A stretch of 64,000 nt of DNA, taken from NCBI GenBank assembly GCA_965262425.1, contig OZ253536.1:1860001-1924000 (forward strand), in the 5' to 3' direction. Source of the stretch: CAZOZZ01 sp965262425 (lineage in GTDB: Bacteria; Acidobacteriota; Terriglobia; 20CM-2-55-15). Shown here in pieces: positions 1-9,100 of this stretch. Each line of letters opens with the position of its first letter. The first letter of the stretch is position 1. The notes below the pieces were generated by a model, which worked only from the letters and a program-made list of their open reading frames with translations, was not told the origin of the DNA and made no database searches. The position numbers and the translations under genes are program-made.

Positions 1-1
1 T

Positions 2-2650
2 TTCGACCGCGAAGAAGAAGCCCGCAATCAAACGGCAACCGAACTCGCACGAGAGCTTCGCCTTCCAATCCTTGCCACCAACGGCGTCCGCCACACGACG
101 CACCGCGAGGTTCTGGACGTGTTCACGTGTATCCGCCACCATCGAACGCTGGAAACAGCCGGACGTCTCCTGACTCAAAACATCGAACGCCGTCTGAAGA
201 CACCGAAAGAGATGTCGCTTCTTTTCCGGGACCTTCCCGGAGCCGTCGCCCAAACCACCGAGTTGTCCTCACGTCTCGAGTTCACGATGAACGACCTCGG
301 GTACAAGTTCCCCCGGTATCCCGTGCCCGATGGAGAGACGATGGATTCGTTCCTACGAAAACGCACGATTGAAGGGGCACACAACAGGTACCGGCCGTTC
401 CACGAAAAGGCCCGGCGTCAGATCGAACATGAGCTGGCGATGATCCAGAAACTGGAGCTTCCCGGATATTTCCTGATCGTCTGGGACATCGTTCAGTTCT
501 GTCGCCGGGAAAACATCCTCGTGCAGGGCCGCGGCTCGGCGGCCAACAGCGCAGTCTGTTATTCGCTGGGTATCACCGCCGTCGATCCCGTGGGCATGGA
601 ATTGTTGTTCGAACGCTTTCTCTCCGAGGAACGAGGAGAATGGCCCGACATCGACCTGGACCTTCCAAGCGGCGATCAGAGGGAACGCGCCATTCAATAC
701 GTCTATGAACGTTACGGGCAACGAGGCGCGGCGATGACCGCCAACGTCATCACCTACCGGGGGCGCTCGGCGGCCCGCGAGGTCAGCAAGGTCCTGGGTT
801 TCGACACCCAAACGTTGAACCGGCTTTCGAGCCTGGTCGGACACTGGGAATTCAAGGACCCAAAAGACAGCCTCGGGACGAAGTTTCAGACAGCCGGGCT
901 GGACATCGCGCATCCACGCATCCGCAAGTTCATGGAATTGTGCACCGGTCTGCAGAGCCTGCCGAGGCATCTGGGCCAGCATTCCGGAGGGCTGGTAATC
1001 TGCCAGGGTGCGTTGGATTCCGTTGTGCCCCTCGAACCTGCTTCGATGCCCAATCGGACGGTTGTGCAGTGGGACAAGGATGACTGCGCCAACATGGGCA
1101 TCATCAAGGTGGACCTGTTGGGCCTGGGTATGATGGCCGTGCTCGAAGATTGCATCGAGCTGATCCGTGACGGATACAACGAGAAGGTCGATCTGGCCCA
1201 CCTCCCCCAGGACGACCCGACGGTTTACAAGACGCTTCAGAAGGCCGATACGGTCGGGATGTTTCAGATCGAGAGCCGCGCCCAGATGTCCTGCCTCCCC
1301 CGGTTGCGACCGGACCATTTTTACGACCTCGTCGTCCAGGTGGCCATCATCCGCCCCGGTCCGATCGTCGGCAAGATGGTCCATCCTTACCTGAACCGGC
1401 GCCAGGGACGCGAACCGGTCACCTACGCCCACCCCACGCTTGAACCCGTCCTCAAACGCACGCTCGGTGTTCCGCTTTTTCAGGAACAGCTCCTGAAAGT
1501 AGCGATGATTGCCGCTGGATTCAGTGGCGGCGAGGCTGAAGAACTGCGGCGCGCTTTCGGTTTCAAGCGTTCCGAGGAGCGGATGGGGGATATCGAAATC
1601 AAGCTGCGGCGCGGGATGACCGAGCGCGGAGTCACTGGCGATGCCCAGGACCAGATCGTTCAATCCATCACGTCGTTTGCACTGTATGGATTCCCGGAAT
1701 CCCATGCCGCCAGCTTCGCCCTGATCGCCTATGCCAGCGCCTATCTGAAGTGCCATTACCTGGCGGCGTTCACCGCCGCCATACTGAACAACCAGCCGAT
1801 GGGTTTCTACAGCCCGGCAACATTAGTCAAAGACGCGCAAAGGCATGGATTGCGCGTCCTGCCGATCAGCATCCGGGGGTCCGACTGGCTCTGCGGATTG
1901 GAACGCGTACGATCGAGGAGCGGTGAAACAGAACTGGCCGTACGGCTCGGCCTGAACTACGTCAAAGGACTTCGGGCGTTGGCTGGACATCGAATCGTCA
2001 ACGTACGAGCCCGGCAACCGTTCTCATCAATAGACAACCTCGCACGGCGCGTCCCCGAGTTGCAGAAAAAGGAACTGACGCTCCTTGCCGAAGTGGGCGC
2101 TTTGAATTTTCTTGCGGAAAACAACCGTATTCATCGACGGGACGCCCTCTGGCAGGTTGAGCGGGCCGCCCGGCGCGCAGGTCCTTTGCTCGAAAGAATA
2201 GACGAGCCCGACACGGCGTCTCCGCTTCAACCGATGTCTTCTGAAGAACGCCTGGTTTCAGATTTCAGGGTCAGTGGTGTCACCGTCGGCCCCCATCCCA
2301 TGGCGTATTACCGCGAGCGCCTGAACCGGATGGGAATTCGCCGGGCCACCGATCTGGCCGGCCTTCCACATGGAACATGGGTCAAGACGGCGGGAAGCGT
2401 CATCGCACGTCAACGCCCCGGAACAGCCAAGGGCTTCGTTTTCCTGAGCCTGGAAGACGAGACCGGCATCGCGAACGCCATCTTCACACCCGACATGCTG
2501 GAACGGAACCGGGCCGTTATCACGACCGAAAGGTTCATCCTGATCGAAGGACGACTCCAGCATCAGGACAACGTGATTTCGGTAAAAGCGTTCAAGATCC
2601 GTCCGCTGTCGATAACGGAAGCAAAAACCTGGTCCAGAAATTTTTATTGA
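2..2650 (+). CDS. dnaE2: Error-prone DNA polymerase III alpha (ImuC/DnaE2), 5' truncated
   Basis: The frame is open from base 2, so the true start lies before the window; the GTG at 119 is internal. About 882 codons remain of a protein usually near 1,050-1,100 aa. Missing is most of the PHP domain. The catalytic palm shows PDIDLDLPSGD, an aspartate cluster typical of DnaE, followed by the finger and HhH regions and a C-terminal OB fold (TAGSVIARQRPGT, FVFLSLEDETG). The stretch LGYKFPRYPVPDGETMDSF is characteristic of DnaE2 rather than DnaE1. The family performs SOS-induced translesion synthesis with ImuA and ImuB, which would lie upstream, outside the window. The stop is TGA at 2648. Confidence 0.93.
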   Translation, partial: FDREEEARNQTATELARELRLPILATNGVRHTTHREVLDVFTCIRHHRTLETAGRLLTQNIERRLKTPKEMSLLFRDLPGAVAQTTELSSRLEFTMNDLGYKFPRYPVPDGETMDSFLRKRTIEGAHNRYRPFHEKARRQIEHELAMIQKLELPGYFLIVWDIVQFCRRENILVQGRGSAANSAVCYSLGITAVDPVGMELLFERFLSEERGEWPDIDLDLPSGDQRERAIQYVYERYGQRGAAMTANVITYRGRSAAREVSKVLGFDTQTLNRLSSLVGHWEFKDPKDSLGTKFQTAGLDIAHPRIRKFMELCTGLQSLPRHLGQHSGGLVICQGALDSVVPLEPASMPNRTVVQWDKDDCANMGIIKVDLLGLGMMAVLEDCIELIRDGYNEKVDLAHLPQDDPTVYKTLQKADTVGMFQIESRAQMSCLPRLRPDHFYDLVVQVAIIRPGPIVGKMVHPYLNRRQGREPVTYAHPTLEPVLKRTLGVPLFQEQLLKVAMIAAGFSGGEAEELRRAFGFKRSEERMGDIEIKLRRGMTERGVTGDAQDQIVQSITSFALYGFPESHAASFALIAYASAYLKCHYLAAFTAAILNNQPMGFYSPATLVKDAQRHGLRVLPISIRGSDWLCGLERVRSRSGETELAVRLGLNYVKGLRALAGHRIVNVRARQPFSSIDNLARRVPELQKKELTLLAEVGALNFLAENNRIHRRDALWQVERAARRAGPLLERIDEPDTASPLQPMSSEERLVSDFRVSGVTVGPHPMAYYRERLNRMGIRRATDLAGLPHGTWVKTAGSVIARQRPGTAKGFVFLSLEDETGIANAIFTPDMLERNRAVITTERFILIEGRLQHQDNVISVKAFKIRPLSITEAKTWSRNFY

Positions 2651-2702
2651 ACCATCCCGCCATCAGCTTGCCGGGCGCTTTGGATCGGCGTAGGCTATAC
2701 AC

Positions 2703-2942
2703 ATGAAACGTACAAATCTTGTGATTGATGAACAATTGATCGAGGAAGCTGTGCGCTTGAGTGGAGAACGAACCTACTCCGCAACCGTCACCCGGGCATT
2801 GGAAGACTTCGTCCGGCGGATCAAGGCACGACGGATTCTCGAACTCGCGGGCTCAGGCCTCTGGAAAGGCCCTCTGCCTGCGATGAGAGCGGACCAGCCG
2901 AGACGAAAGACGCCCGGGAGGAGATCGCGTGTATCTGGTTGA
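2703..2942 (+). CDS. vapB: VapB-family antitoxin
   Basis: This 79-aa protein begins MKRTNLVIDEQLIEEA and continues with a helical segment (TYSATVTRALEDFVRRIKAR), the arrangement of the short VapB antitoxins that bind DNA through their N terminus and wrap the toxin with their C terminus. It precedes and overlaps a PIN-domain gene by 14 nt, the usual antitoxin-first order with translational coupling. The C-terminal tail is basic (RRKTPGRRSR). No convincing Shine-Dalgarno is visible. Family knowledge suggests autorepression by the VapBC complex; no operator was identified here. Confidence 0.72.
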   Translation: MKRTNLVIDEQLIEEAVRLSGERTYSATVTRALEDFVRRIKARRILELAGSGLWKGPLPAMRADQPRRKTPGRRSRVSG

Positions 2943-3327
2943 CACTTCCGTCTGGATCGAGGTTTTCCGGAAGAGAAACCGATTCGATCTGGAGTCTCTG
3001 GTGGACTTCGAGGAAGTCGTCACAAGTCTGCCGGTAGTCCAGGAAGTGCTTCAGGGCTTTCAAGACGAGCGAGCGTTCCAGATAGCTCACGAGGCGATGT
3101 ATGCCCTGCCGATGGTGGAATCACCGCTCGGCTCCGATGTTTTTGATGAGGCGGTTCAACTCTATCGATCTGCCCGCCGGACCGGATTGACTATACGTTC
3201 CGGCGTTGACTGTCTGATCGCGGCATGCGCCCTCCGACATCGGCTCACGGTGCTCCACCGCGATCGAGACTTTGACTCTATTGCCCGGGTCTCGCCTCTT
3301 CAGGCGCAAAGTATCCTGCGGAACTAG
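2929..3327 (+). CDS. vapC: VapC PIN-domain ribonuclease toxin
   Basis: This 132-aa PIN-domain protein starts at GTG (YLVDTSVWIEVF), inside the end of vapB. The four acidic residues that bind Mg2+ in PIN nucleases are all visible: D5 (VDTS), E39 (VVQEV), D94 (GVDCLIAA) and D112/D114 (HRDRDFD). The length is typical. VapC toxins cleave RNA, often tRNA, when VapB is degraded. The TAG stop (3325-3327) lies inside the terminal CTAG of the adjacent 167-bp repeat, so the 3' end of this gene coincides with a mobile-element boundary. Confidence 0.87.
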   Translation: MYLVDTSVWIEVFRKRNRFDLESLVDFEEVVTSLPVVQEVLQGFQDERAFQIAHEAMYALPMVESPLGSDVFDEAVQLYRSARRTGLTIRSGVDCLIAACALRHRLTVLHRDRDFDSIARVSPLQAQSILRN

Positions 3328-3490
3328 GAGCCTGCGCGGCAGAAGGAATCTACTGCGAAAGCGGTAGGAATCGGTCCATATTTCCCCGATTTGTCGTTAA
3401 ATAGAACCACTATTCGCCTCAAAATCGATAAAATCTGTCCTCGATTCTCCACTTTCTCGCTACGATCCCTTCTGCCGCGCAGGCTCCTAG
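3324..3490. repeat. 167-bp MITE-like repeat, copy 1 of 3
   Basis: This non-coding repeat has perfect 23-bp terminal inverted repeats that begin CTAGGAGCCTGCGCGG and end with the complement. An internal stem (AATCGA/CTCGATT type) is also present. Related copies at about 90% identity by eye lie at 26041-26206 (opposite orientation) and 47022-47187 (same orientation). It looks like a non-autonomous transposable element; no matching transposase is in the window. Its first CTAG contains the vapC stop codon. Confidence 0.9.
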
Positions 3491-3670
3491 GAAGGTCTGC
3501 CGGGTAAAACCCCGGCGAAGACGGCAAGGCCACGAGTTCTTCGAGCGTGTACGGACTGCCTGGCGCGCGAATCCCCTGCCGGAGAAATCAGACAGGCCAG
3601 GGCGCCGGTTTCCCCTGCAGGCTACGAAACGGCCTCACGCCAATCCACAAGCATCGACACTCCAATCAGG

Positions 3671-3676
3671 TATGAT
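3671..3676 (+). promoter_or_regulatory. -10-like hexamer before proB
   Basis: TATGAT lies 6 nt before the GTG start of proB, and no Shine-Dalgarno is present between them. If it is the -10 box, transcription would start at or next to the start codon, giving a leaderless mRNA. No good -35 is visible at 16-18 bp. Confidence 0.4.
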
Positions 3677-3682
3677 CCAGGT

Positions 3683-4807
3683 GTGAAACGTCGCAGGGTC
3701 GTCATCAAGCTCGGTTCCCAGATCGCCATCGATGAGACCGGCCTGTTTGCAACTGGGCGAATCGAACATCTGGCCGACGCCATTGTCGCGCTCAGGAGGG
3801 AGGAGTGCGATCCCATCGTTGTCTCTTCCGGAGCCGTCGCTCTCGGGATGCCCTATCTGGATCTCAAACCAGGCGTTCCAATGAAACTGGCGGAATTTCA
3901 GGCCTGTGCAGCACTCGGACAGGCCCAGCTGATCGAAAACTACAACCGCATCTTTGAAACTCGTAATCTGATCGGGGCACAGATTCTTGTTAGTTCAGAG
4001 GACTTCGCGCATCGACCCAGCTACCTGGCTCTGCGGGAAACGTTTCGAATACTGGTCGGAAAAGGGGCGATCCCTATCGTCAATGAGAACGACTGTGTCT
4101 CGGTGGAGGAACTCCCATCGGCCAGCGCCGAACGAAGCTTTGGAGATAACGACAAACTCAGCGCACTTGTGGCGGGTAAGCTCGGCGCGGACCTCCTCTT
4201 GATTCTGACCACCACCGACGGGATCTACAGTGACGATCCGTCGCTGAACCTCGATGCGACACATATACCCGAAGTCAAAGACTTCACGATACTCAGCCAG
4301 ATCCGTACCGCCGAGAAATCGGCGTACGGGCGTGGTGGCGCTTCCTCGAAGATCGAAGCCGCCCGAATCGCGTCGATATGCGGAGTGACGACTATTATCG
4401 CAAAGGGTGGGGACCTGTCATCGGTCCTGGAACTGGCACGGAATCAAGAAGGGATTCTGTGTACGATCATTCATCCCAGGAAAGGCCTCAGCGATCGACA
4501 GAAGTGGATCGGCGCGCATTCGGGGTATCAGGGGAAAATTGTCATCAATGAAGGCGCAAGAAACGCACTAACTCACTCCGGAGCGAGCCTGCTGCTTCCG
4601 GGAGTCGAAACGGTTGAGGGCTCGTTCGACACGGGAGCTGTCGTCAGCCTCCAGACAGGGGACGAAACAGAAGTTGCCCGAGGTCTGAGTTCGTTCAGCT
4701 CCGAGGAGATCCGCGAGTACATCACAACTCCAAAGCGGGGCCGCTCGAATCGCGAACTGATCCATCGAAATGATATGGTGATCTTCGAGGGAGCGTCAGC
4801 ATCATGA
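3683..4807 (+). CDS. proB: Glutamate 5-kinase
   Basis: ProB phosphorylates L-glutamate to gamma-glutamyl phosphate, the first step of proline synthesis. The 374-aa product has the amino-acid kinase fold at the N terminus (RRVVIKLGSQI, VSSGAVALG, GDNDKLSALVA, TTTDGIYSDDP) and a C-terminal PUA domain from about residue 280 (GKIVINEGARNAL), the full two-domain form. GTG is chosen as start because homology begins directly there. It overlaps proA by ATGA, so the two are cotranscribed and translationally coupled. Proline feedback inhibition is expected from the family but cannot be read here. Confidence 0.95.
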   Translation: MKRRRVVIKLGSQIAIDETGLFATGRIEHLADAIVALRREECDPIVVSSGAVALGMPYLDLKPGVPMKLAEFQACAALGQAQLIENYNRIFETRNLIGAQILVSSEDFAHRPSYLALRETFRILVGKGAIPIVNENDCVSVEELPSASAERSFGDNDKLSALVAGKLGADLLLILTTTDGIYSDDPSLNLDATHIPEVKDFTILSQIRTAEKSAYGRGGASSKIEAARIASICGVTTIIAKGGDLSSVLELARNQEGILCTIIHPRKGLSDRQKWIGAHSGYQGKIVINEGARNALTHSGASLLLPGVETVEGSFDTGAVVSLQTGDETEVARGLSSFSSEEIREYITTPKRGRSNRELIHRNDMVIFEGASAS

Positions 4808-6114
4808 ATCTCAGAAAAACACTCGAAGGGAGTCGTCGATCGGCGCAGGAGTTTTCGGCGATGCCTGGCGACAGGCGATCGACAGCCTTAGAACGATTAG
4901 CCGAGCTCATTCGATCAAACGAACAGATGCTCCTGTCCCGGAACAACAAAGACCTCACCGCCCAAAAGTCTAAGCTGTCGGCTCCACTCTACGGGCGACT
5001 GAGTCTCACATCCGAAAAACTTCGGACCGTTGCCGCCGGTATTGACGAACTCGTGCATCTGGAAGATCCGATTGGCGTAGTGGAAAGGAAGACCGAACTG
5101 GATGAAGGCCTCATTCTCGACCGCGTCACCGTCCCTCTGGGAGTCATCTGTATTATTTTTGAGTCGCGCCCGGATGTGATTCCCCAGGTCCTCTCCCTTT
5201 GCCTCAGGACCGGAAACGCATGTGTGCTCAAGGGGGGTACAGAGGCCGCCCATTCAAACGCCGCTTTCATGAACCTCATCACTCAGCTCAACGAGGAAAT
5301 GGATCTTCCGCGCAATTGGGCCACGCTGATCGAAACCCGTGCGCACGTCTCGGAGGTTCTCAAACACGACGATCTCGTCGATCTGGTAATTCCTCGCGGA
5401 TCGAATGCTCTTGTCAGGAGTGTCATGGAACAAACTCGAATTCCTGTTCTGGGCCATGCCGAGGGGATTTGTCACGCATTTGTGCACGAAAGCGCAGACC
5501 TCGGCAAAGCCATCGACCTCATCTCGGAGGCGAAAGCGGAATATCCCAGCGCCTGTAACTCCATCGAGACTCTTCTCGTCGACCAAAACATTGCCGACAT
5601 CTTCCTTCCCCAATGGTCCCGACGCGCCCGGGCGCTTGGCATCGCGCTTCGTGCCTGCGGAAAGTCGATCGTTGCTCTACCTGGAGCCAGTCCGGCAAAG
5701 GAAGCCGACTGGGCAACCGAGTACTCGGACCTGATCCTCAATGTTCGCGTGGTCCGGGACATCCACGTAGCGATCTCGCACATTCACCGATACGGATCTT
5801 CCCACACGGACATGATCCTGGCCGAGGATTCGGACGCGGCCGAGCGGTTCCTCTCTGAAGTCGACTCCGCGAGCGTGATGTGGAATGCGACCACGCGTTT
5901 TGCGGATGGATTTCGCTACGGTTTTGGAGCGGAGATCGGGATCAGCACTTCCAAAACCCACGCGCGTGGTCCGGTAGGAATGGATGGCCTGTTGAGCATC
6001 AAGTACGTGCTACGCGGGAAGAACCACCGCGTCCAGGACTATTCCGGCGATGATGCGCGTGTCTATAGCCACAGGGACCTGACGGCCAAGAGGCACACGA
6101 CACCCACCGGGTAG
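4804..6114 (+). CDS. proA: Gamma-glutamyl phosphate reductase
   Basis: ProA reduces gamma-glutamyl phosphate with NADPH to glutamate-5-semialdehyde. The 436-aa protein has the aldehyde-dehydrogenase-like fold with FESRPDVIPQ, the nucleotide-binding region NACVLKGGTEA and the catalytic cysteine C251 in EYPSACNSIETLLV. Length and motifs are standard. It starts at the ATG overlapping the proB stop. It converges on the GMC oxidoreductase gene with only 6 bp between the two stop codons and no obvious terminator. Confidence 0.95.
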   Translation: MNLRKTLEGSRRSAQEFSAMPGDRRSTALERLAELIRSNEQMLLSRNNKDLTAQKSKLSAPLYGRLSLTSEKLRTVAAGIDELVHLEDPIGVVERKTELDEGLILDRVTVPLGVICIIFESRPDVIPQVLSLCLRTGNACVLKGGTEAAHSNAAFMNLITQLNEEMDLPRNWATLIETRAHVSEVLKHDDLVDLVIPRGSNALVRSVMEQTRIPVLGHAEGICHAFVHESADLGKAIDLISEAKAEYPSACNSIETLLVDQNIADIFLPQWSRRARALGIALRACGKSIVALPGASPAKEADWATEYSDLILNVRVVRDIHVAISHIHRYGSSHTDMILAEDSDAAERFLSEVDSASVMWNATTRFADGFRYGFGAEIGISTSKTHARGPVGMDGLLSIKYVLRGKNHRVQDYSGDDARVYSHRDLTAKRHTTPTG

Positions 6115-6120
6115 TGAAAA

Positions 6121-9100
6121 CTACCGTCCCGCTCCGCGTCCACGACTGGCCTGCACGACGGTATCCACCGGGAATTTTTCCAGCTCTCCGTACAGGGTTG
6201 GGAAGATGTCGTCGACGGCGGTCTTGCCGACGAAGCAATCCATATGCGCGTAGTTGGGGAACTGGATATAGATGTAGTTGTCCGACCCGTTTTTCTCACA
6301 CAGGTGACGGAACGTCTTCTGCGTATTCTCCGGGTAAAATAGCGCATTCCGGGCGCCCTGGATGAACGAGATCGGTATCTTCAAGCGTTCGATCTCCGGC
6401 AGGTAGATATCGTTGCCGTCGACGTCGACCACCTGCTCCTTCCGAATGGTCATCGCGATGTGGTTGAACGTCTTCAGGTTCGTCAGCCCGAACATCTCGT
6501 GGAGCGCTCCGTGGGTGGCGGCATTCAACTGATCGTGGGCGTAGCTCTCCCCGATGATCATCCGCACCTGATGACACACCGAGCTCTGACACAGTTCCTC
6601 GCGCGGACCCATCAGGGCCACGGCCTCGGCCAGCTTGTTCCGCCAATCGTTCAGCGGCAGGTTCATGTCGACCGATGTTTCGCCCAGAGCCGCTAAGAAG
6701 TGTCCCATCCGCAGGCCCGTCTTGATCTCGTTGACCGTCGAGGTTTTCGGGAACAGTCCCAGCTGCGAGCAGATCGCCGAACGCACACCTTCCAGACCCG
6801 ACAACATCGCCATCAGGAACGTCATCGACCCGACACAGTGCGCGATGACCTGGACCGTCTCGGCCCCGGTCTCGCCCCGGACCCGCGCCACGGCCGCCGG
6901 GTAGTCCCGTTGTGCGATATCGTCAAGCGAGAACAGGTTCGCCGACGACGGCAGATCCGGGCTGGCCCGATAGTCCAGCATCCAGATGTCGTAGCCGTAG
7001 GCATAGAGAAACTCGGGCAGGTTCGTGTCGATCGTGTCGGTCGAAAACGACATCGTCGATACGCCAAAGCCGGGCGACAGGATCACCGGGCCCTTCGTGC
7101 CGCCCTGGTAGCGGGTCAGCCGGATCTCGGTCCCGTCCGACGTCGTCACCGGATGGATCTCGGGCGGTCTCATCCGCAGCGGCCGCCTCTTCCGGATCGA
7201 CGGTGCGGTCGCATCTATCCGGTTCTCCCGCGCCATCACGCCGCCGTAGGTGTTGAACAGTTCCTGGCCGAAGAACCCGCCGTACCGGGCCAGCATCTCC
7301 AGTTGTTGCTTCCGGTCGCTCGCGTTCAATACCTGCATGGTCTGTAACTGCACGGCGAAATCGGCCATCTCGATCCGCAGGATGCCCTTGCCGATCACAG
7401 CTCCGGTCAGGTCGCCCTCATGAATCGTGATGAACAGCGTCGTCGTGTCGTCCCACATGTCGAGCATCCCGCGATCCGAGTGGACGAGCTTCACGCCGTG
7501 CATCGCGTAGGTCGAACCATCCTGGGCCGTCAGCGGCAGCTTATAGACCATGTTCCGCGTCTCGACCCGGTCCGGGTCCTTGACGAACAGCTGGAATATC
7601 CCGTCGTTCACCGTCAGCGGCTGGTCCGACAGGGCGGGCGCTTCCACCGTACCGACGGCGCGGGAGTTGTGCTCCGGTTCGGCAAGCATCGTTTCGGCAT
7701 CTTCGGAGGTGATCGTCAGGATGAACTTGAACGACGATCCGTCGGCCTTGCCGGTCTCGGCGCCCTGCTTGAAGTCGTCTGTCACGGACCTGGAAAAGTA
7801 TCCCTTCATCGTTTCCGTGAAACGGACCCCGACCGGCTGGGCCGCCGCAGGGCCGCTTTCGGCCACCGGCCGGATCGTGTAGTCGATACTCCAGCCGCGG
7901 TCGGCTGCGATCAGCGCGCAGCTCCGTTCGGCCAGCGCCGATATCGTCAGCAACGGATTGATCCCCAGCGGGCGTGGAACGATCGAGCCATCGCACACGA
8001 TCAGGTCCTCGTAAACTCCCTCACCGGACACGGATGAGAATACCTGCCCCTTGTGGTTCACCACCCCTTCCTCCGCCCGCTCCGCCATCACGCACCCGCC
8101 CAGCGGATGCACCGTCGTCAAGCTGTGGTTTGTCAGTTCGGTCCATGTCGGGTTGGGAAGGTACGTGCCGCCCAGCGGCTTGGTAGCGTCAAGCATTCGG
8201 TCGTTGACCTTCTCAAAGATCGGCTGGGTGCCGACTCCTGGCCAATCGACCCGAAGCCGGTCCTTGTCGTCATCGAGGATCATTTTTCCGGCGCCGTCGT
8301 CATGCGCCATCACCAGGTAGGTCTGCGTATTGCGCATCGCTCCCTTGTAAGGGCCGCGAACCAAAGACTCCAGTTCTCGTCCCTTCTCTTTGACGGCATC
8401 GGCCAGATCCAGATCCGTGTCCGTGCCCATCAAGCCCGCGGCCACGGACAAGGGGATCCGCGCCAGGTCGCCGAAGGCGCCGGGCAGCGTGCCCTCTTCG
8501 ATAACGTATCCGTCTTCCAGTCTCGCTGTGTCGCGACCATCCAGAACGGATGTGATACACGGTCCGACCGGGGCCCGACCCTCGGGCGAGTTCGGTCCGA
8601 ACCCGACACCGTTGACTTCCACATCGGTGTTGTAGCTGAATCCGAGCGCGTCGCCGTTCCCCGTAAACTTCTCGCCGAGATTGTCGGACAGAACCAGTCC
8701 CGAGACCTTGCGGGAGCGGGCCAGGATCTCGGTCGACCCGAGCGTGCCCGCCGCAAGCACGATCATGTCGGCGGAAACGAACATCGGTGGGGAATCGAAC
8801 TTATCGCGTCCCGCCGCGGCGAGTTGGTAATGGACCAGCCATTTTCCGTCCTTCCGCTCGAGGTGACGGACCGACACGCGGGCAAAAATCTCCGCCCCAT
8901 GGTTGTGGGCATCCGGCAGGTAGTTCATCAGCGTCGTGTTCTTCGAGCCGTAGTTGCAACCTGTAACGCAGTCGCCGCAGCCGACGCATGCGGGCTGAAA
9001 GAGTCCCGCTTCGTTCGTACGGTCCTCGAACGTAACGTTGATGGGAAGCTGGTAGAACTTCGTACCGGCTACGGCGCCGGATGACGTTTCCAGCGCCTCG

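Noticed and set aside
353..1756. 467-codon minus-strand frame opposite dnaE2
   Set aside because: Antisense shadow of a well-conserved polymerase.
3324..3533. Minus-strand frame through the MITE (RDRSEKVENRGQ...) seen again in the other two copies
   Set aside because: The frame recurs because the nucleotide repeat recurs; lengths and ends differ between copies and no start or ribosome site is shared.
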